Assembly: GCF_003337275.1 (NCBI RefSeq)
Contig: NZ_QPJQ01000038.1
Span: 1 to 45,951 of the forward strand
Origin: Marinomonas foliarum
Lineage (GTDB): Bacteria; Pseudomonadota; Gammaproteobacteria; Pseudomonadales; Marinomonadaceae
Direction: 5' to 3'
Length of the DNA: 45,951 nucleotides
Shown here: piece by piece, positions 33,853 through 42,669 of the stretch
Layout of the letters: each line of letters starts with the position of its first letter
Position numbering within the stretch: position 1 is the first letter of the stretch
The notes under the pieces: model-generated
The model's database searches: none
What the model was told of the DNA's origin: nothing
The model's input: only the letters and a program-made list of their open reading frames with translations
Translations under genes and position numbers: made by a program

Positions 33853-34758
33853 GTGAACTATAAACGTCTTGAAACTTTTGTTTGGGTTGCCTCTTTAGGA
33901 AGCTTTCGTAAAGCCGCCGAGCGCCTCCATACCACGCAACCAGCGATTTCAGCTCGGATATCAGGATTAGAGGAAGAATTAGGCGTCAAACTATTCGAAC
34001 GAGAAGGCGGCTCCAGCCCGATTATGCTGACCTCAAAAGGCAAAGAATTACTCCCTTATGTAGAAAAAATTCTTTACCAGACCGAGCAACTTAAAAAGCG
34101 CGCGGGGCTTTCTACTGCATATTCAGGTGTGCTGCGTTTGGGGGTTTCAGAAACCATAGTAAACACTTGGTTACCGGATTTCCTTTCACGGCTCAACAAA
34201 GACATGCCCAATCTTGATGTGGAAATGACCGTCGATATCACCAGCAATTTGGCCAATGGTATAAAAGACAGGTCATTGGATTTAGGGCTTTTGATGGGGC
34301 CGATTTCAGAACCAAATATTGTTAACCGCGAACTCTGTACGTTTTCTCTTTCTTGGGTAGCAAGTCCACATTTAGACCTGCCTGATCGATTATTGTATTT
34401 AGAAGAATTAGCCAAGTGGCCCATTATCACTTACGCTCGAGCCACCAAACCTTATGTGGAAATCAATCAAAAATTCCGCGAGCTCGATGGGCCTCCAGCA
34501 CACTTTTTTGCATCGACATCCTTGGCTGCTTGCCGTAGCTTAGCCATTGACGCCGTAGGGATTTCCACCCTACCGAACATCATGATTACTAAAGAACTAG
34601 AGGCGGGATCCCTACGAAAGATTAGAGCAGTCTGGACGCCTAATGACCTCACATTCACCGCCTCTTATTCGGACGAGCCATTTAACCCCATTGCTGAAGT
34701 AGCAACGAATATTGCTGTGGTCTCCGCTCAGGAATACAGTAAAAAGCAAGCTCAGTAA
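33853..34758 (+). CDS. LysR-family regulator next to the 5-oxoproline locus
   Basis: A LysR-type regulator of about 301 residues. Its DNA-binding domain is typical (LETFVWVASLGSFRKAAERL, TTQPAISARISGLEEELGVK) and the effector domain starts around residue 90 (LRLGVSETIVNTWLPDFL). A GTG at 33853 is preferred: it follows AGAGGT and gives the usual short N-terminus (MNYKRLETF); a TTG at 33820 would add 11 residues. Its stop codon abuts the stop of the convergent amidase gene with no base between them. It is the likely regulator of the amidase and the divergent DUF1445-TRAP-pxp operon, which is inference from position. Confidence 0.88.
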   Translation: MNYKRLETFVWVASLGSFRKAAERLHTTQPAISARISGLEEELGVKLFEREGGSSPIMLTSKGKELLPYVEKILYQTEQLKKRAGLSTAYSGVLRLGVSETIVNTWLPDFLSRLNKDMPNLDVEMTVDITSNLANGIKDRSLDLGLLMGPISEPNIVNRELCTFSLSWVASPHLDLPDRLLYLEELAKWPIITYARATKPYVEINQKFRELDGPPAHFFASTSLAACRSLAIDAVGISTLPNIMITKELEAGSLRKIRAVWTPNDLTFTASYSDEPFNPIAEVATNIAVVSAQEYSKKQAQ

Positions 34759-36027
34759 TTAGTCTCTTAAAATAGACTGCAACCTTTTGGCAAGATCCAA
34801 TATCGCCTGATCTTTACCGTTGCCAGCGGTCAACATTAGCCCCATTGACTCTTGTTGGAAGTTGAATGGTAAGGAAATACTACAACCGTTTAATACATTG
34901 GCTAACGACGTATTGCGCAAGCACAATAAGTTTAGACGATCGTATTCGGAATCTTGTTCTAAATCAGACAACTTAGGTGCGACCACAGCCACCGTTGGTA
35001 ACAAGAAAACCGTATTAGGTTCCTCTTCTGACATTCGCTTAATAAACGCCTGTCGAGCCGCTTGAGTTCTCTGAAAGTCCTCAGCATTAATGGTTTTCGC
35101 TCGGGCGATACGAGAGGCCACTCGTGGGTCAATATCCGCAGTCTCTAAGTCATAGTTCTGACTATAAAACGCCTGACTTTCGAACGACGAAAATTGCCAA
35201 ACTGGCAAGGTTTTATAGGCTTCTAGAGCTTCAATGAAACGTCGTTCAACTACAACACCAGCGGCCTCAAGACAAGCTAGCTTCTCTTCAAAACCATCCT
35301 CAACCAGCGCATCCAAATCATTCATACCAAAGTTACTTGGTACGACTAGCTTCAACTGAGAAGAATCCGTGCTTTTTGCTGAATCCACTGACGGTGCCCC
35401 AGACAATACATGCCAAAGCAATTCACACTCTTCTACTGTTTTAGCAATTGTACCGACTGAATCAAGCTCATCAGACAATGGCAAACAACCTTCCCTTGAG
35501 ACAGTTTGCTGTGACGGTTTAAAACCAGTCAAGCCACAAAACGCCGCTGGAATACGCAATGAACCGCCAGTATCGGTACCAAGCGTTGCATCCGCCACAC
35601 CCAAAGCGACAGACGCGGCACCACCACTGGTCGATCCTCCGGTAATGCGACCGGCATTAATAGGATTGTCCGGCGTGCCATAATGGGGATTCAAGCCCAA
35701 CCCAGAATACGCTAGCTCCGTCATATTGGTGTGACCCAAGAAACTCGCACCAGCGGCTCTTAACAAAGCAACGGCAACGGCATCTTGCTTTGCAAGCTGT
35801 TGGTTAATAAATACAGAACCTGCTTGTGTCTTATATCCTTGTACTTGAAACAGGTCTTTAATCGAAATAATCGCTCCATTCAATGGCCCTGGCTGAGGCT
35901 CAATATAATCAAACAGCTCAGTAAAAACTGACTGGCCTTTTGTATCAATAACCTCTAAAGCACTCTTCCACTTGGCGATAAGATCTCGGTCCTGCCAAGC
36001 AAAATTCGATAGTTTGGATTGCGTCAT
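34759..36027 (-). CDS. amidase-signature hydrolase
   Basis: An amidase-signature enzyme of 422 residues. The Ser-Ser-Lys triad is complete: Lys57 in AIISIKDLF, the cis-Ser134 in GGSTSGGAAS, and the nucleophile Ser156 in GTDTGGSLRIPA. It hydrolyses an amide in the cytosol; members of this size act on small amides, malonamate, allophanate and similar, and the sequence alone does not decide. The ATG at 36027 is chosen over a GTG at 36039; both have weak ribosome binding sites. It is divergent from the DUF1445 gene, so it could feed the same pathway, for example by releasing ammonia or an acid related to glutamate. Confidence 0.88.
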   Translation of the reverse strand: MTQSKLSNFAWQDRDLIAKWKSALEVIDTKGQSVFTELFDYIEPQPGPLNGAIISIKDLFQVQGYKTQAGSVFINQQLAKQDAVAVALLRAAGASFLGHTNMTELAYSGLGLNPHYGTPDNPINAGRITGGSTSGGAASVALGVADATLGTDTGGSLRIPAAFCGLTGFKPSQQTVSREGCLPLSDELDSVGTIAKTVEECELLWHVLSGAPSVDSAKSTDSSQLKLVVPSNFGMNDLDALVEDGFEEKLACLEAAGVVVERRFIEALEAYKTLPVWQFSSFESQAFYSQNYDLETADIDPRVASRIARAKTINAEDFQRTQAARQAFIKRMSEEEPNTVFLLPTVAVVAPKLSDLEQDSEYDRLNLLCLRNTSLANVLNGCSISLPFNFQQESMGLMLTAGNGKDQAILDLAKRLQSILRD

Positions 36028-36224
36028 AGATTCGCTCACTATTGGGTATTCATTGCTCTGGAAAACTACCCTCCTTGGTCTGTTCCGTCAAAGGTATAAT
36101 GCTCATTACAAACGACCTAATAAATATTTTTTATCAAATAACCCAAAAAAACATGATTAGACTTTTATGGTAGGCAAGATCTACTCTTGGTCTATAGATT
36201 GTGGCAAGAATAAGGAAAACCTCC

Positions 36225-37025
36225 ATGAAACCAGCTCAGTCACCATTACTGCAAAAAGCATATGATTTGCGTCAAGCAATTCGTAGTAAAGCGCACACTG
36301 GCCCTACGAGCGGTTTGGTACAAGGGGCGATACAAGGCAACGTGGTTATTTTACCTGCAGATTGGGCAAGTGATTTTTTGCTTTACTGCCAGAAGAACCC
36401 AATATCCTGCCCTTTGATCGGTGTTTCTGAAGTTGGCGATTTCACAATGCCAGAGCTTGGCCACGACATCGATATGCGCCACGACATTCCAGAATACTAT
36501 GTTTACCGCAATGGCGAAAAAGTCGAAAACCGTACAGATATTGAAGAACTATGGCAAGACGACATGGTGGCTTTTGTCCTAGGGTGTTCTTTTTCTTTTG
36601 AACATGCTTTGTCACAGGCAGGTCTTACACCAAGAAATATTGAAGAAGACGTTAATGTTTCTATGTATGAAACCAACATTGCTACTGTACCAGCCGGTCG
36701 TTTTTTCGGTAACACAGTCATGACAATGCGCCCTTATGTACCAAAAGATGCGATCCGAGCGATTCAAATCACCACACGTTTCCCAAAAGCTCATGGCGCG
36801 CCATTACATTTTGGTTCTCCACAAGAGATTGGTATCGCTGATTTAAGCAAGCCTGATTACGGCGATGCAGTCAGCGTTAAAGAGGGAGAGGTACCCGTAT
36901 TTTGGGCTTGTGGCGTCACACCACAGGTGGCCATTCGTAACGCAAAACCACCGATTTGCATTACCCATTCACCAGGAAAAATGCTGGTGACAGATATTTT
37001 AGATACCGATCTTGCTGTTCTTTAG
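36225..37025 (+). CDS. DUF1445 putative hydro-lyase (D-glutamate cyclase-like)
   Basis: A 266-residue DUF1445 (YcsI-like) protein. Conserved segments are HTGPTSGLVQGAIQGNVVIL, FLLYCQKNPISCPLIGVSE, AFVLGCSFSFEHAL, VNVSMYETNIA and WACGVTPQ with THSPGKML near the end. The mitochondrial homologue domain (DGLUCY) converts D-glutamate to 5-oxo-D-proline, and ycsI-type genes often lie with pxpABC, as here. It is first in a run of same-strand genes through pxpC. The start at 36225 follows AAGGA; a GTG at 36201 would add eight residues. Activity here is inference. Confidence 0.88.
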   Translation: MKPAQSPLLQKAYDLRQAIRSKAHTGPTSGLVQGAIQGNVVILPADWASDFLLYCQKNPISCPLIGVSEVGDFTMPELGHDIDMRHDIPEYYVYRNGEKVENRTDIEELWQDDMVAFVLGCSFSFEHALSQAGLTPRNIEEDVNVSMYETNIATVPAGRFFGNTVMTMRPYVPKDAIRAIQITTRFPKAHGAPLHFGSPQEIGIADLSKPDYGDAVSVKEGEVPVFWACGVTPQVAIRNAKPPICITHSPGKMLVTDILDTDLAVL

Positions 37026-37122
37026 CCTTACAAAGAACACCTGAGAAGCTCTGCGCAGATAAAAATATCGCGCTATTAATAATAAGAAACACACAACCAC
37101 ACTTAAAATAGGAACGATTACT

Positions 37123-38094
37123 ATGTCAAAGTTATCCAATGCATTAATTGTTAGCGGCATCGCTCTTGGCGGTCTGACCTCTACAGCCAGTTTTGCTGAA
37201 AAATGGCATATGCCAACGCCTTACGGTGATGGCAACCTGCAAACGCAAATCGCTTATACCTTTGCGAAAGAGGTCCAAGACAATAGCGACCTTGAAATTA
37301 CTGTTCACTCTGGTGGCTCTTTGGTAAAACACCCTGAAATTCCACGTGCAGTAAAAACGGGGCAGGTACAAATGGGCGAAATGTTCTTGGGGATTTTGGG
37401 TAATGAAAACCCGATCTACAAGCACGATAATATTCCGTTCTTGGCCACGTCTTTTGAAGATGCTAAAAAATTGTGGGAAGCAGCTAAGCCATCTATTGCT
37501 AAAGAACTTGATAAAGACGGCATGATGTTGCTTTACACTGTTGCATGGCCAGCGCAGAGCCTTTACAGCAAAGATGCAGTGAACACTTTGTCAGACCTAA
37601 AAGGCCAGAAAATGCGCGCTTATAGCCCAACGCAATCTCGTCTTGCTGATTTGATGAACACCACGCCAATGACGATCCAAACCCCAGACATTCCTCAAGC
37701 TTTTAGCACTGGTATCATTCAAGCCATGATTACATCACCGTCAACAGGTGTTGATAGTCAAGCTTGGGATTATGTGAATCACTACACAGATGTAAAAGCG
37801 TGGATTCCAAAAAACATTGTGGTGGTCAACAAGCGCTCATTCCGTCGTTTGGATAAAGCCACTCAACAAATCGTACTAGACGCTGCCAAGCACGCTGAGG
37901 CAGCTGGTTGGACTCAAATTGCAGCGCGCGCGGCGAAGGACAAAGCTACCTTGGTTGAAAACGGCATGATGGTATCAGACCCGTCTTCTCAGTTAGTTGA
38001 AGAATTAAAAGCCATTGGTAAAACAATGACAGAAGAGTGGAAAGCAGAAGCACCAAAAGAGATTGGTGAAATCCTAACTCGCTACCAAAACTAA
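37123..38094 (+). CDS. dctP: TRAP transporter substrate-binding protein (DctP type)
   Basis: A periplasmic binding protein of 323 residues with a Sec signal (about 1-25, cleaved near ASFAEKW). The DctP family pattern is clear: WHMPTPYGDGNLQTQIAYTF, VKTGQVQMGEMFLGILG, and LKGQKMRAYSPTQSRLADLM, whose Arg is the usual carboxylate-binding residue. TRAP transporters take up organic acids with a sodium gradient. With DUF1445 before and pxpABC after, the cargo is plausibly 5-oxoproline, D-glutamate or a related acid. A hairpin follows before dctQ. Confidence 0.9.
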   Translation: MSKLSNALIVSGIALGGLTSTASFAEKWHMPTPYGDGNLQTQIAYTFAKEVQDNSDLEITVHSGGSLVKHPEIPRAVKTGQVQMGEMFLGILGNENPIYKHDNIPFLATSFEDAKKLWEAAKPSIAKELDKDGMMLLYTVAWPAQSLYSKDAVNTLSDLKGQKMRAYSPTQSRLADLMNTTPMTIQTPDIPQAFSTGIIQAMITSPSTGVDSQAWDYVNHYTDVKAWIPKNIVVVNKRSFRRLDKATQQIVLDAAKHAEAAGWTQIAARAAKDKATLVENGMMVSDPSSQLVEELKAIGKTMTEEWKAEAPKEIGEILTRYQN

Positions 38095-38141
38095 TGATTA
38101 AGTCTATCTAATTAAAACGATTAGATATAAGTGTCCTCCTA

Positions 38142-38188
38142 ACACCGCCTACTTCTAACCATTACCATAAGATAGGTTTAGGCGGTGT
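38142..38188 (+). promoter_or_regulatory. intercistronic hairpin between dctP and dctQ
   Basis: A 10-bp stem ACACCGCCTA / TAGGCGGTGT with a 27-nt loop and no T run follows the binding-protein gene. Such structures usually protect the upstream message or partly stop transcription, giving more binding protein than membrane parts. It covers a GTG at 38185, making the ATG at 38212 the better dctQ start. Confidence 0.55.
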
Positions 38189-38211
38189 CTTCCAAGCAAA
38201 AAGTGAACACT

Positions 38212-38730
38212 ATGAGCCAATTAAAAGAAAAACTTTACCTCTGCTCTGGCCTGCTGTCCGGTTTGTGTATCGTTATTATTACCTCGCTTTTATTAGCACA
38301 AATCGTCGGTCGTTTATTCGGTTTTATTGTCCCCTCTGCAGAAGACTTCGCAGGCTATGCACTTGCGGCATCGACCTTTCTTGGATTGGCTTATACCTTC
38401 CGTGAAGGCGGCCATATTCGAGTCACCTTGCTGATTCAACGATTTTCTCCGGTACCTCGCAAGATTCAAGAAGGCGCGATTCTAATACTGTCCTTAGCGT
38501 TATTGAGCTATTTATCCTATGCCTGCTGTTACATGGTTTACGAGTCCTATATTTATGAAGAAGTGTCATATGGCTACATTCCTGTGCCACTTTGGATACC
38601 TCAACTGCCTGTTGCCATTGGTGTCATCGCACTCAACCTAGCTATTTTGGATGCATTAATCTCAGTACTTGGTGGTAAACAACCTACTTACAGTGAACAA
38701 GAAGACGCCCTGTCTTTGGAGGAAATCTAA
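38212..38730 (+). CDS. dctQ: TRAP transporter small membrane subunit
   Basis: The DctQ subunit, about 172 residues, with four transmembrane helices (approximately 9-35, 40-65, 85-105 and 125-150). The characteristic PSAEDFAGYALAASTFLGLAY and FREGGHIRV are present. The start at 38212 is chosen because the alternative GTG at 38185 lies in a hairpin; neither has a strong ribosome binding site. Its stop overlaps the dctM ATG by one base, indicating coupled translation. Confidence 0.88.
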   Translation: MSQLKEKLYLCSGLLSGLCIVIITSLLLAQIVGRLFGFIVPSAEDFAGYALAASTFLGLAYTFREGGHIRVTLLIQRFSPVPRKIQEGAILILSLALLSYLSYACCYMVYESYIYEEVSYGYIPVPLWIPQLPVAIGVIALNLAILDALISVLGGKQPTYSEQEDALSLEEI

Positions 38731-40037
38731 TGGATATGATGTGGATTTCTATCCTGTTGGCATTTGCCATGCTTGCCCTTTTGTCACTGGGTGTTTGGGT
38801 GTCTTTTACCCTAATCGCCATTGGTGGTTTGGGCTTAATTCTTTCTGAAAACTATCAAGTGGATTTGCTTTTTGCGACCTCAAGCTGGGGGGCAAGTACT
38901 GCGTGGTCACTGACCGCTTTGCCATTGTTCATTTGGATGGGGGAGGTGCTGTTTCGTACGCGCTTATCTGAGGATTTATTCAAAGGTCTGTCGCCTTGGT
39001 TAGGTGGCGTTCCGGGTAAATTGCTGCATGTAAATATTCTTAGTTGTGGCATTTTTGCTGCGGTATCCGGCTCTTCTGCAGCCACCGCTGCGACAATTGG
39101 GCGCATGACCTTGCCTGAACTTCGCAAACAAGGTTACAGCGATCGTATGGCCATCGGCACCTTAGCAGGCTCTGGAACATTGGGGCTGTTAATTCCACCA
39201 TCGATTATTTTGATTGTTTATGGTGTGGCGGCAGAAGTGTCTATCGCACGCTTGTTTATCGCTGGCGCTTTGCCGGGGTTATTACTTGTATCTTTGTTTA
39301 TGGGCTTCACCATGATCTGGGGACACCTACATAAAGACGAATTACCTAAAACAACAGGCCATGAAACTAGCTGGTCTGCACGCATTAAAGGCTTGCGCAA
39401 ACTATTGCCTGTCATGGGTTTAATTGGCTTTGTTTTAGGTTCTATTTACGGCGGTATTACGACGCCAACAGAAGCCGCGGCTTTGGGCGTAGCGGGCGCT
39501 TTGGTGCTTGCTGCACTCACAGGCTCATTAAGTCGTCATAGCTTTATGGACAGCTTATTAGGTGCCGTAAAAAGTTCTTGTATGATTGGTTTCATCTTGA
39601 TCGGCGCGCACTTTCTAACATTGGCAATGGGCTTCTTGGGCATACCTAAAGCCTTGGCTTTGTGGATTTCGGGCATGTCTTTGTCACCTATGGAATTGAT
39701 CCTATACCTCACCGTGTTATTCGTGATTTTAGGCTGTTTCTTAGATGGTATTTCTGTAGTCGTGCTGACCGTTGCGGTCATCTTACCTATGGTACAAGCA
39801 GCGAATATTGACCTGTTGTGGTTTGGTATTTTCATTGTATTAGTGGTGGAAATGTCGCAAATCACCCCACCCGTTGGCTTCAACCTCTTTGTGATTCAGG
39901 CCCTGACAGGGAAGAACATTTTGTATGTAGCAAAAGCTGCCTTACCGTTCTTTTTACTTATTGGCGTGGCCATTCTGTTAATTAGTATCTTTCCTGAAAT
40001 TGTGACCTATTTACCAACAACCATGTCTCAAAACTAA
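38730..40037 (+). CDS. dctM: TRAP transporter large membrane subunit
   Basis: The DctM subunit, 435 residues, with about 12 membrane helices. Family motifs: PLFIWMGEVLFRT, AAVSGSSAATAATIGRMTLPEL, IPPSIILIVYG, TTPTEAAALGVAGAL, and VEMSQITPPVGFNLFVIQAL near the end. GSIYGGITTPTEAAA and the PPVGFNLF segment mark the sodium/substrate path. The ATG overlaps the dctQ stop (TAATG). It follows dctP/dctQ and precedes pxpA by 34 bases in the same orientation. Confidence 0.92.
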   Translation: MDMMWISILLAFAMLALLSLGVWVSFTLIAIGGLGLILSENYQVDLLFATSSWGASTAWSLTALPLFIWMGEVLFRTRLSEDLFKGLSPWLGGVPGKLLHVNILSCGIFAAVSGSSAATAATIGRMTLPELRKQGYSDRMAIGTLAGSGTLGLLIPPSIILIVYGVAAEVSIARLFIAGALPGLLLVSLFMGFTMIWGHLHKDELPKTTGHETSWSARIKGLRKLLPVMGLIGFVLGSIYGGITTPTEAAALGVAGALVLAALTGSLSRHSFMDSLLGAVKSSCMIGFILIGAHFLTLAMGFLGIPKALALWISGMSLSPMELILYLTVLFVILGCFLDGISVVVLTVAVILPMVQAANIDLLWFGIFIVLVVEMSQITPPVGFNLFVIQALTGKNILYVAKAALPFFLLIGVAILLISIFPEIVTYLPTTMSQN

Positions 40038-40071
40038 GCGCTTAACAGTGTACAGGCTTAAGGAATCAAAA

Positions 40072-40824
40072 ATGAAATTAAATTGTGATATGGGCGAAGC
40101 GTTCGGCACTTGGCAAATGGGCTTAGACGATCAAATCATGCCATTTGTTGATCAAGCAAACATCGCTTGCGGCTTTCACGCTTCCGACCCATTGACCATG
40201 GCAAAGACCGTTGCCTTAGCAAAACAGCACAATGTCACCATTGGCGCGCATCCAGCTTATCCGGATTTGGTTGGCTTCGGTCGTCGTAACATGGATATTG
40301 CTCCCGCTGAATTAAAAGCGTTGATTCAATATCAAATTGGCGCGTTAAAAGGCATCTGCGAAAGCCAAAACACCCATGTGGATTACGTCAAACCTCATGG
40401 CGCTTTGTACAACACCATGATGGCAGATTTCGCTGTGTTAGACACAGTGATGCAAGCAGTAAGCGAACTAGACGCTACATTGACATTAATGGTGATGGCC
40501 GTGCCAGAAGCCCCTGAGATTAAGAAGATGGCCAAGAAATACGGTCTCAACGTTTGGTTTGAAGCTTTCTCTGATCGCTTATACACAGACGAAGGTCGAC
40601 TCACGCCCCGTAAAGAACCAAATGCCGTTCACGCCAGCTTTGATTTGATCGAAAAGCAAGTCGAACAATTATGCGAAACAGGCACATTAACGACCAGCTC
40701 AGGCAAGCAACTGGCCATCCATGCAGATACCATTTGTGTGCATGGCGATGGCGCTCATGCTGTAGATGCCGTAACGCGCATCCGTACATTGGTTGATCGA
40801 CAAAATCAGACAAATGCGAAATAA
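40072..40824 (+). CDS. pxpA: 5-oxoprolinase subunit A (LamB/YcsF)
   Basis: A 250-residue LamB/YcsF-family protein. It begins MKLNCDMGEAFGTWQMG, with IACGFHASDP, GAHPAYPDLVGFGRR and YVKPHGALYN following, all typical and including metal-type His/Asp residues. PxpA works with PxpB and PxpC to cleave 5-oxo-L-proline to glutamate using ATP. The ATG at 40072 follows AAGGA; a GTG at 40048 is the alternative. It is followed by pxpB after 3 bases. Confidence 0.93.
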   Translation: MKLNCDMGEAFGTWQMGLDDQIMPFVDQANIACGFHASDPLTMAKTVALAKQHNVTIGAHPAYPDLVGFGRRNMDIAPAELKALIQYQIGALKGICESQNTHVDYVKPHGALYNTMMADFAVLDTVMQAVSELDATLTLMVMAVPEAPEIKKMAKKYGLNVWFEAFSDRLYTDEGRLTPRKEPNAVHASFDLIEKQVEQLCETGTLTTSSGKQLAIHADTICVHGDGAHAVDAVTRIRTLVDRQNQTNAK

Positions 40825-40827
40825 ATC

Positions 40828-41532
40828 ATGAGCGGTGAAAATCTTCCAAATATAGAAATGGTCAGTAATCAGGCCTGCTTATTAACCTTTAGTCGGGTGA
40901 TTAGCGAAGCTACGTCCAACTACATTGCTCAAGTAACACAATACTTAGTAAAACTAGAAGGCATTGTTGATTTGGTGCCATCCTACACCACCCTATTGGT
41001 GGTGTTTGATGACGACCATTATGACCGCTTTGCTATTTTTAAAACCATTCGCCAGACCATAGAAGCCATTGATCCTAATGACTTTTCAGTCAAAGATCAG
41101 CGCGAAGTGGTGATTCCTGTTTATTACGGTAAAGAAGTCGGGCCTGATATCGAAGACGTTGCCAAGCACTGTCATTTGAGCATCAGCGAAATAATTCAGC
41201 GTCATAGTGAAACAACCTATCGCGCCTATGCCATTGGGTTTACGCCGGGGTTCGCTTTTTTGGGGAATACGCCCGATGAACTTCATGTTCCAAGAAAAAC
41301 TACTCCACGCCTAAAAGTGCCTATTGGTAGTGTGGCATTGGCAGAAAATCAAACCGCCGTTTATCCCAGTGTTACGCCCGGTGGTTGGCAAATTATTGGA
41401 CGAACGCCTGTCAATTTAATTGATTGGGGAAGTGAAAATCTCGCCCTTATCGCCATGGGGGACTCGGTTCGATTCGAGCCGATTTCTCGAGATGAGTTCT
41501 TGGTACAAGGAGGTCAGCTCGATGGCTTTTAA
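40828..41532 (+). CDS. pxpB: 5-oxoprolinase subunit B
   Basis: A 234-residue PxpB (KipI-type) protein with the family pattern AYAIGFTPGFAFLGNTPDEL, TPRLKVPIGSVALAENQTAV and SVTPGGWQIIGRTP. It forms a complex with PxpC that, with PxpA, makes the ATP-dependent 5-oxoprolinase. A KipI-like role as a kinase inhibitor is not suggested here because all three Pxp subunits are together. Its 3' end contains AGGAGG for pxpC and overlaps that gene by 11 bases. Confidence 0.93.
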   Translation: MSGENLPNIEMVSNQACLLTFSRVISEATSNYIAQVTQYLVKLEGIVDLVPSYTTLLVVFDDDHYDRFAIFKTIRQTIEAIDPNDFSVKDQREVVIPVYYGKEVGPDIEDVAKHCHLSISEIIQRHSETTYRAYAIGFTPGFAFLGNTPDELHVPRKTTPRLKVPIGSVALAENQTAVYPSVTPGGWQIIGRTPVNLIDWGSENLALIAMGDSVRFEPISRDEFLVQGGQLDGF

Positions 41533-42445
41533 AGTAATTAAACCCGGTTTATTGGCACTGGTTCAAGATTTGGGTCGTCATGGTCATCAGTCTATTGGGT
41601 TAACCACGGGGGGGCCAATGGACGAAGTTGCCTTTCGCTGGGGTAACGCATTACTAGATAACAAAGACAACAGCCCTCAAGTCGAAATCACCTTTGGCAT
41701 GTTGACTCTGGAAGCCCAAGCAGACACCAGCATCGCCATTACTGGCGCGGATCTTGGAGCGACACTAAACGATAGAAGCATCACGCCTTGGCAAACTTAC
41801 GCCATTAAAAAAGGCGATATTCTGGCCTTCCACCAGCCAGTCTGGGGCTTGCGTGCTTATCTTGCCGTAAAAGGTGGTTTCCTTTGCGACCCCATATTAG
41901 GCAGTGTTGCGACCGTCGTACGCGAAAAGGTTGGCGGATTAACCGGCAAAGGCGACAAGCTGAAAAAAGGGGACATATTGGTCTATCAAGCTTGTTCTGA
42001 TCATGAAAAACGATCCGTACCACGCTTGGCGATTCCGAATTATGGCAACAGAGAAATCCCTGTGATTTTAGGTTACCAATACCAATCTTTTTCCTCTTTG
42101 GAACGGGCAAACTTTTTCTCTAGCGATTACACTGTATCGTCAAACTCAGACCGCATGGGTTACCGTTTAGAAGGACAAGAAATTCACAGTACCCTGAAAG
42201 GTATTATCTCTGAAGGTATCGCTTATGGTGCGATTCAAGTGCCTAAAGATGGCCAACCGATTGTCTTGCTGCAAGACAGGCAAACCATAGGTGGCTATCC
42301 AAAAATAGGCTGCGTAACACGTATTGGTGGCAGCATTCTGGCACAGCAAAAGCCAGGAGATATTATTCAGTTTACGCCGATTACGGTTGATCAGGCAGAG
42401 CAAGAGCGTCATTTACAAATGGCTCGCCTTGCACAGTGGCGCTAG
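41522..42445 (+). CDS. pxpC: 5-oxoprolinase subunit C (biotin-dependent carboxylase-like)
   Basis: A 307-residue PxpC (KipA/AHS2-type) protein: FKVIKPGLLALVQDLGRHGH and TTGGPMDEVAFRWGNALLDN at the start, ITGADLGATLN, RAYLAVKGGF, and SDRMGYRLEGQE and GIAYGAIQVPKDGQPIVLLQ later. The start at 41522 follows AGGAGG inside pxpB and overlaps it by 11 bases. It is the last gene of the locus; a long hairpin follows at 42456. Confidence 0.93.
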   Translation: MAFKVIKPGLLALVQDLGRHGHQSIGLTTGGPMDEVAFRWGNALLDNKDNSPQVEITFGMLTLEAQADTSIAITGADLGATLNDRSITPWQTYAIKKGDILAFHQPVWGLRAYLAVKGGFLCDPILGSVATVVREKVGGLTGKGDKLKKGDILVYQACSDHEKRSVPRLAIPNYGNREIPVILGYQYQSFSSLERANFFSSDYTVSSNSDRMGYRLEGQEIHSTLKGIISEGIAYGAIQVPKDGQPIVLLQDRQTIGGYPKIGCVTRIGGSILAQQKPGDIIQFTPITVDQAEQERHLQMARLAQWR

Positions 42446-42455
42446 CCTTTCAATG

Positions 42456-42509
42456 ATATAACGCTCATCAAGCAGATGAGCCCTAACTCCCTTTTGATGA
42501 GCGTTATAT
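42456..42509. terminator. 16-bp perfect hairpin after pxpC
   Basis: Arms at 42456-42471 and 42494-42509 (ATATAACGCTCATCAA and its complement) pair without mismatch around a 22-nt loop. There is no T tract, so it is not a standard rho-independent terminator; it may act with Rho or stabilise the 3' end. Confidence 0.5.
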
Positions 42510-42669
42510 TGCAATAAGTTGCACATCAGTAACAAATCAAGACAATTTCTATATAAATACTTTCCCACCTTTCCTAGAAAACGCTCTACACTCAAGCGAG
42601 AGTCGTTAAACACTTAATCTAAGTCTATTTTCTGTCGTTATATTTCCTTCAACGGAGAACTAAAAACCA

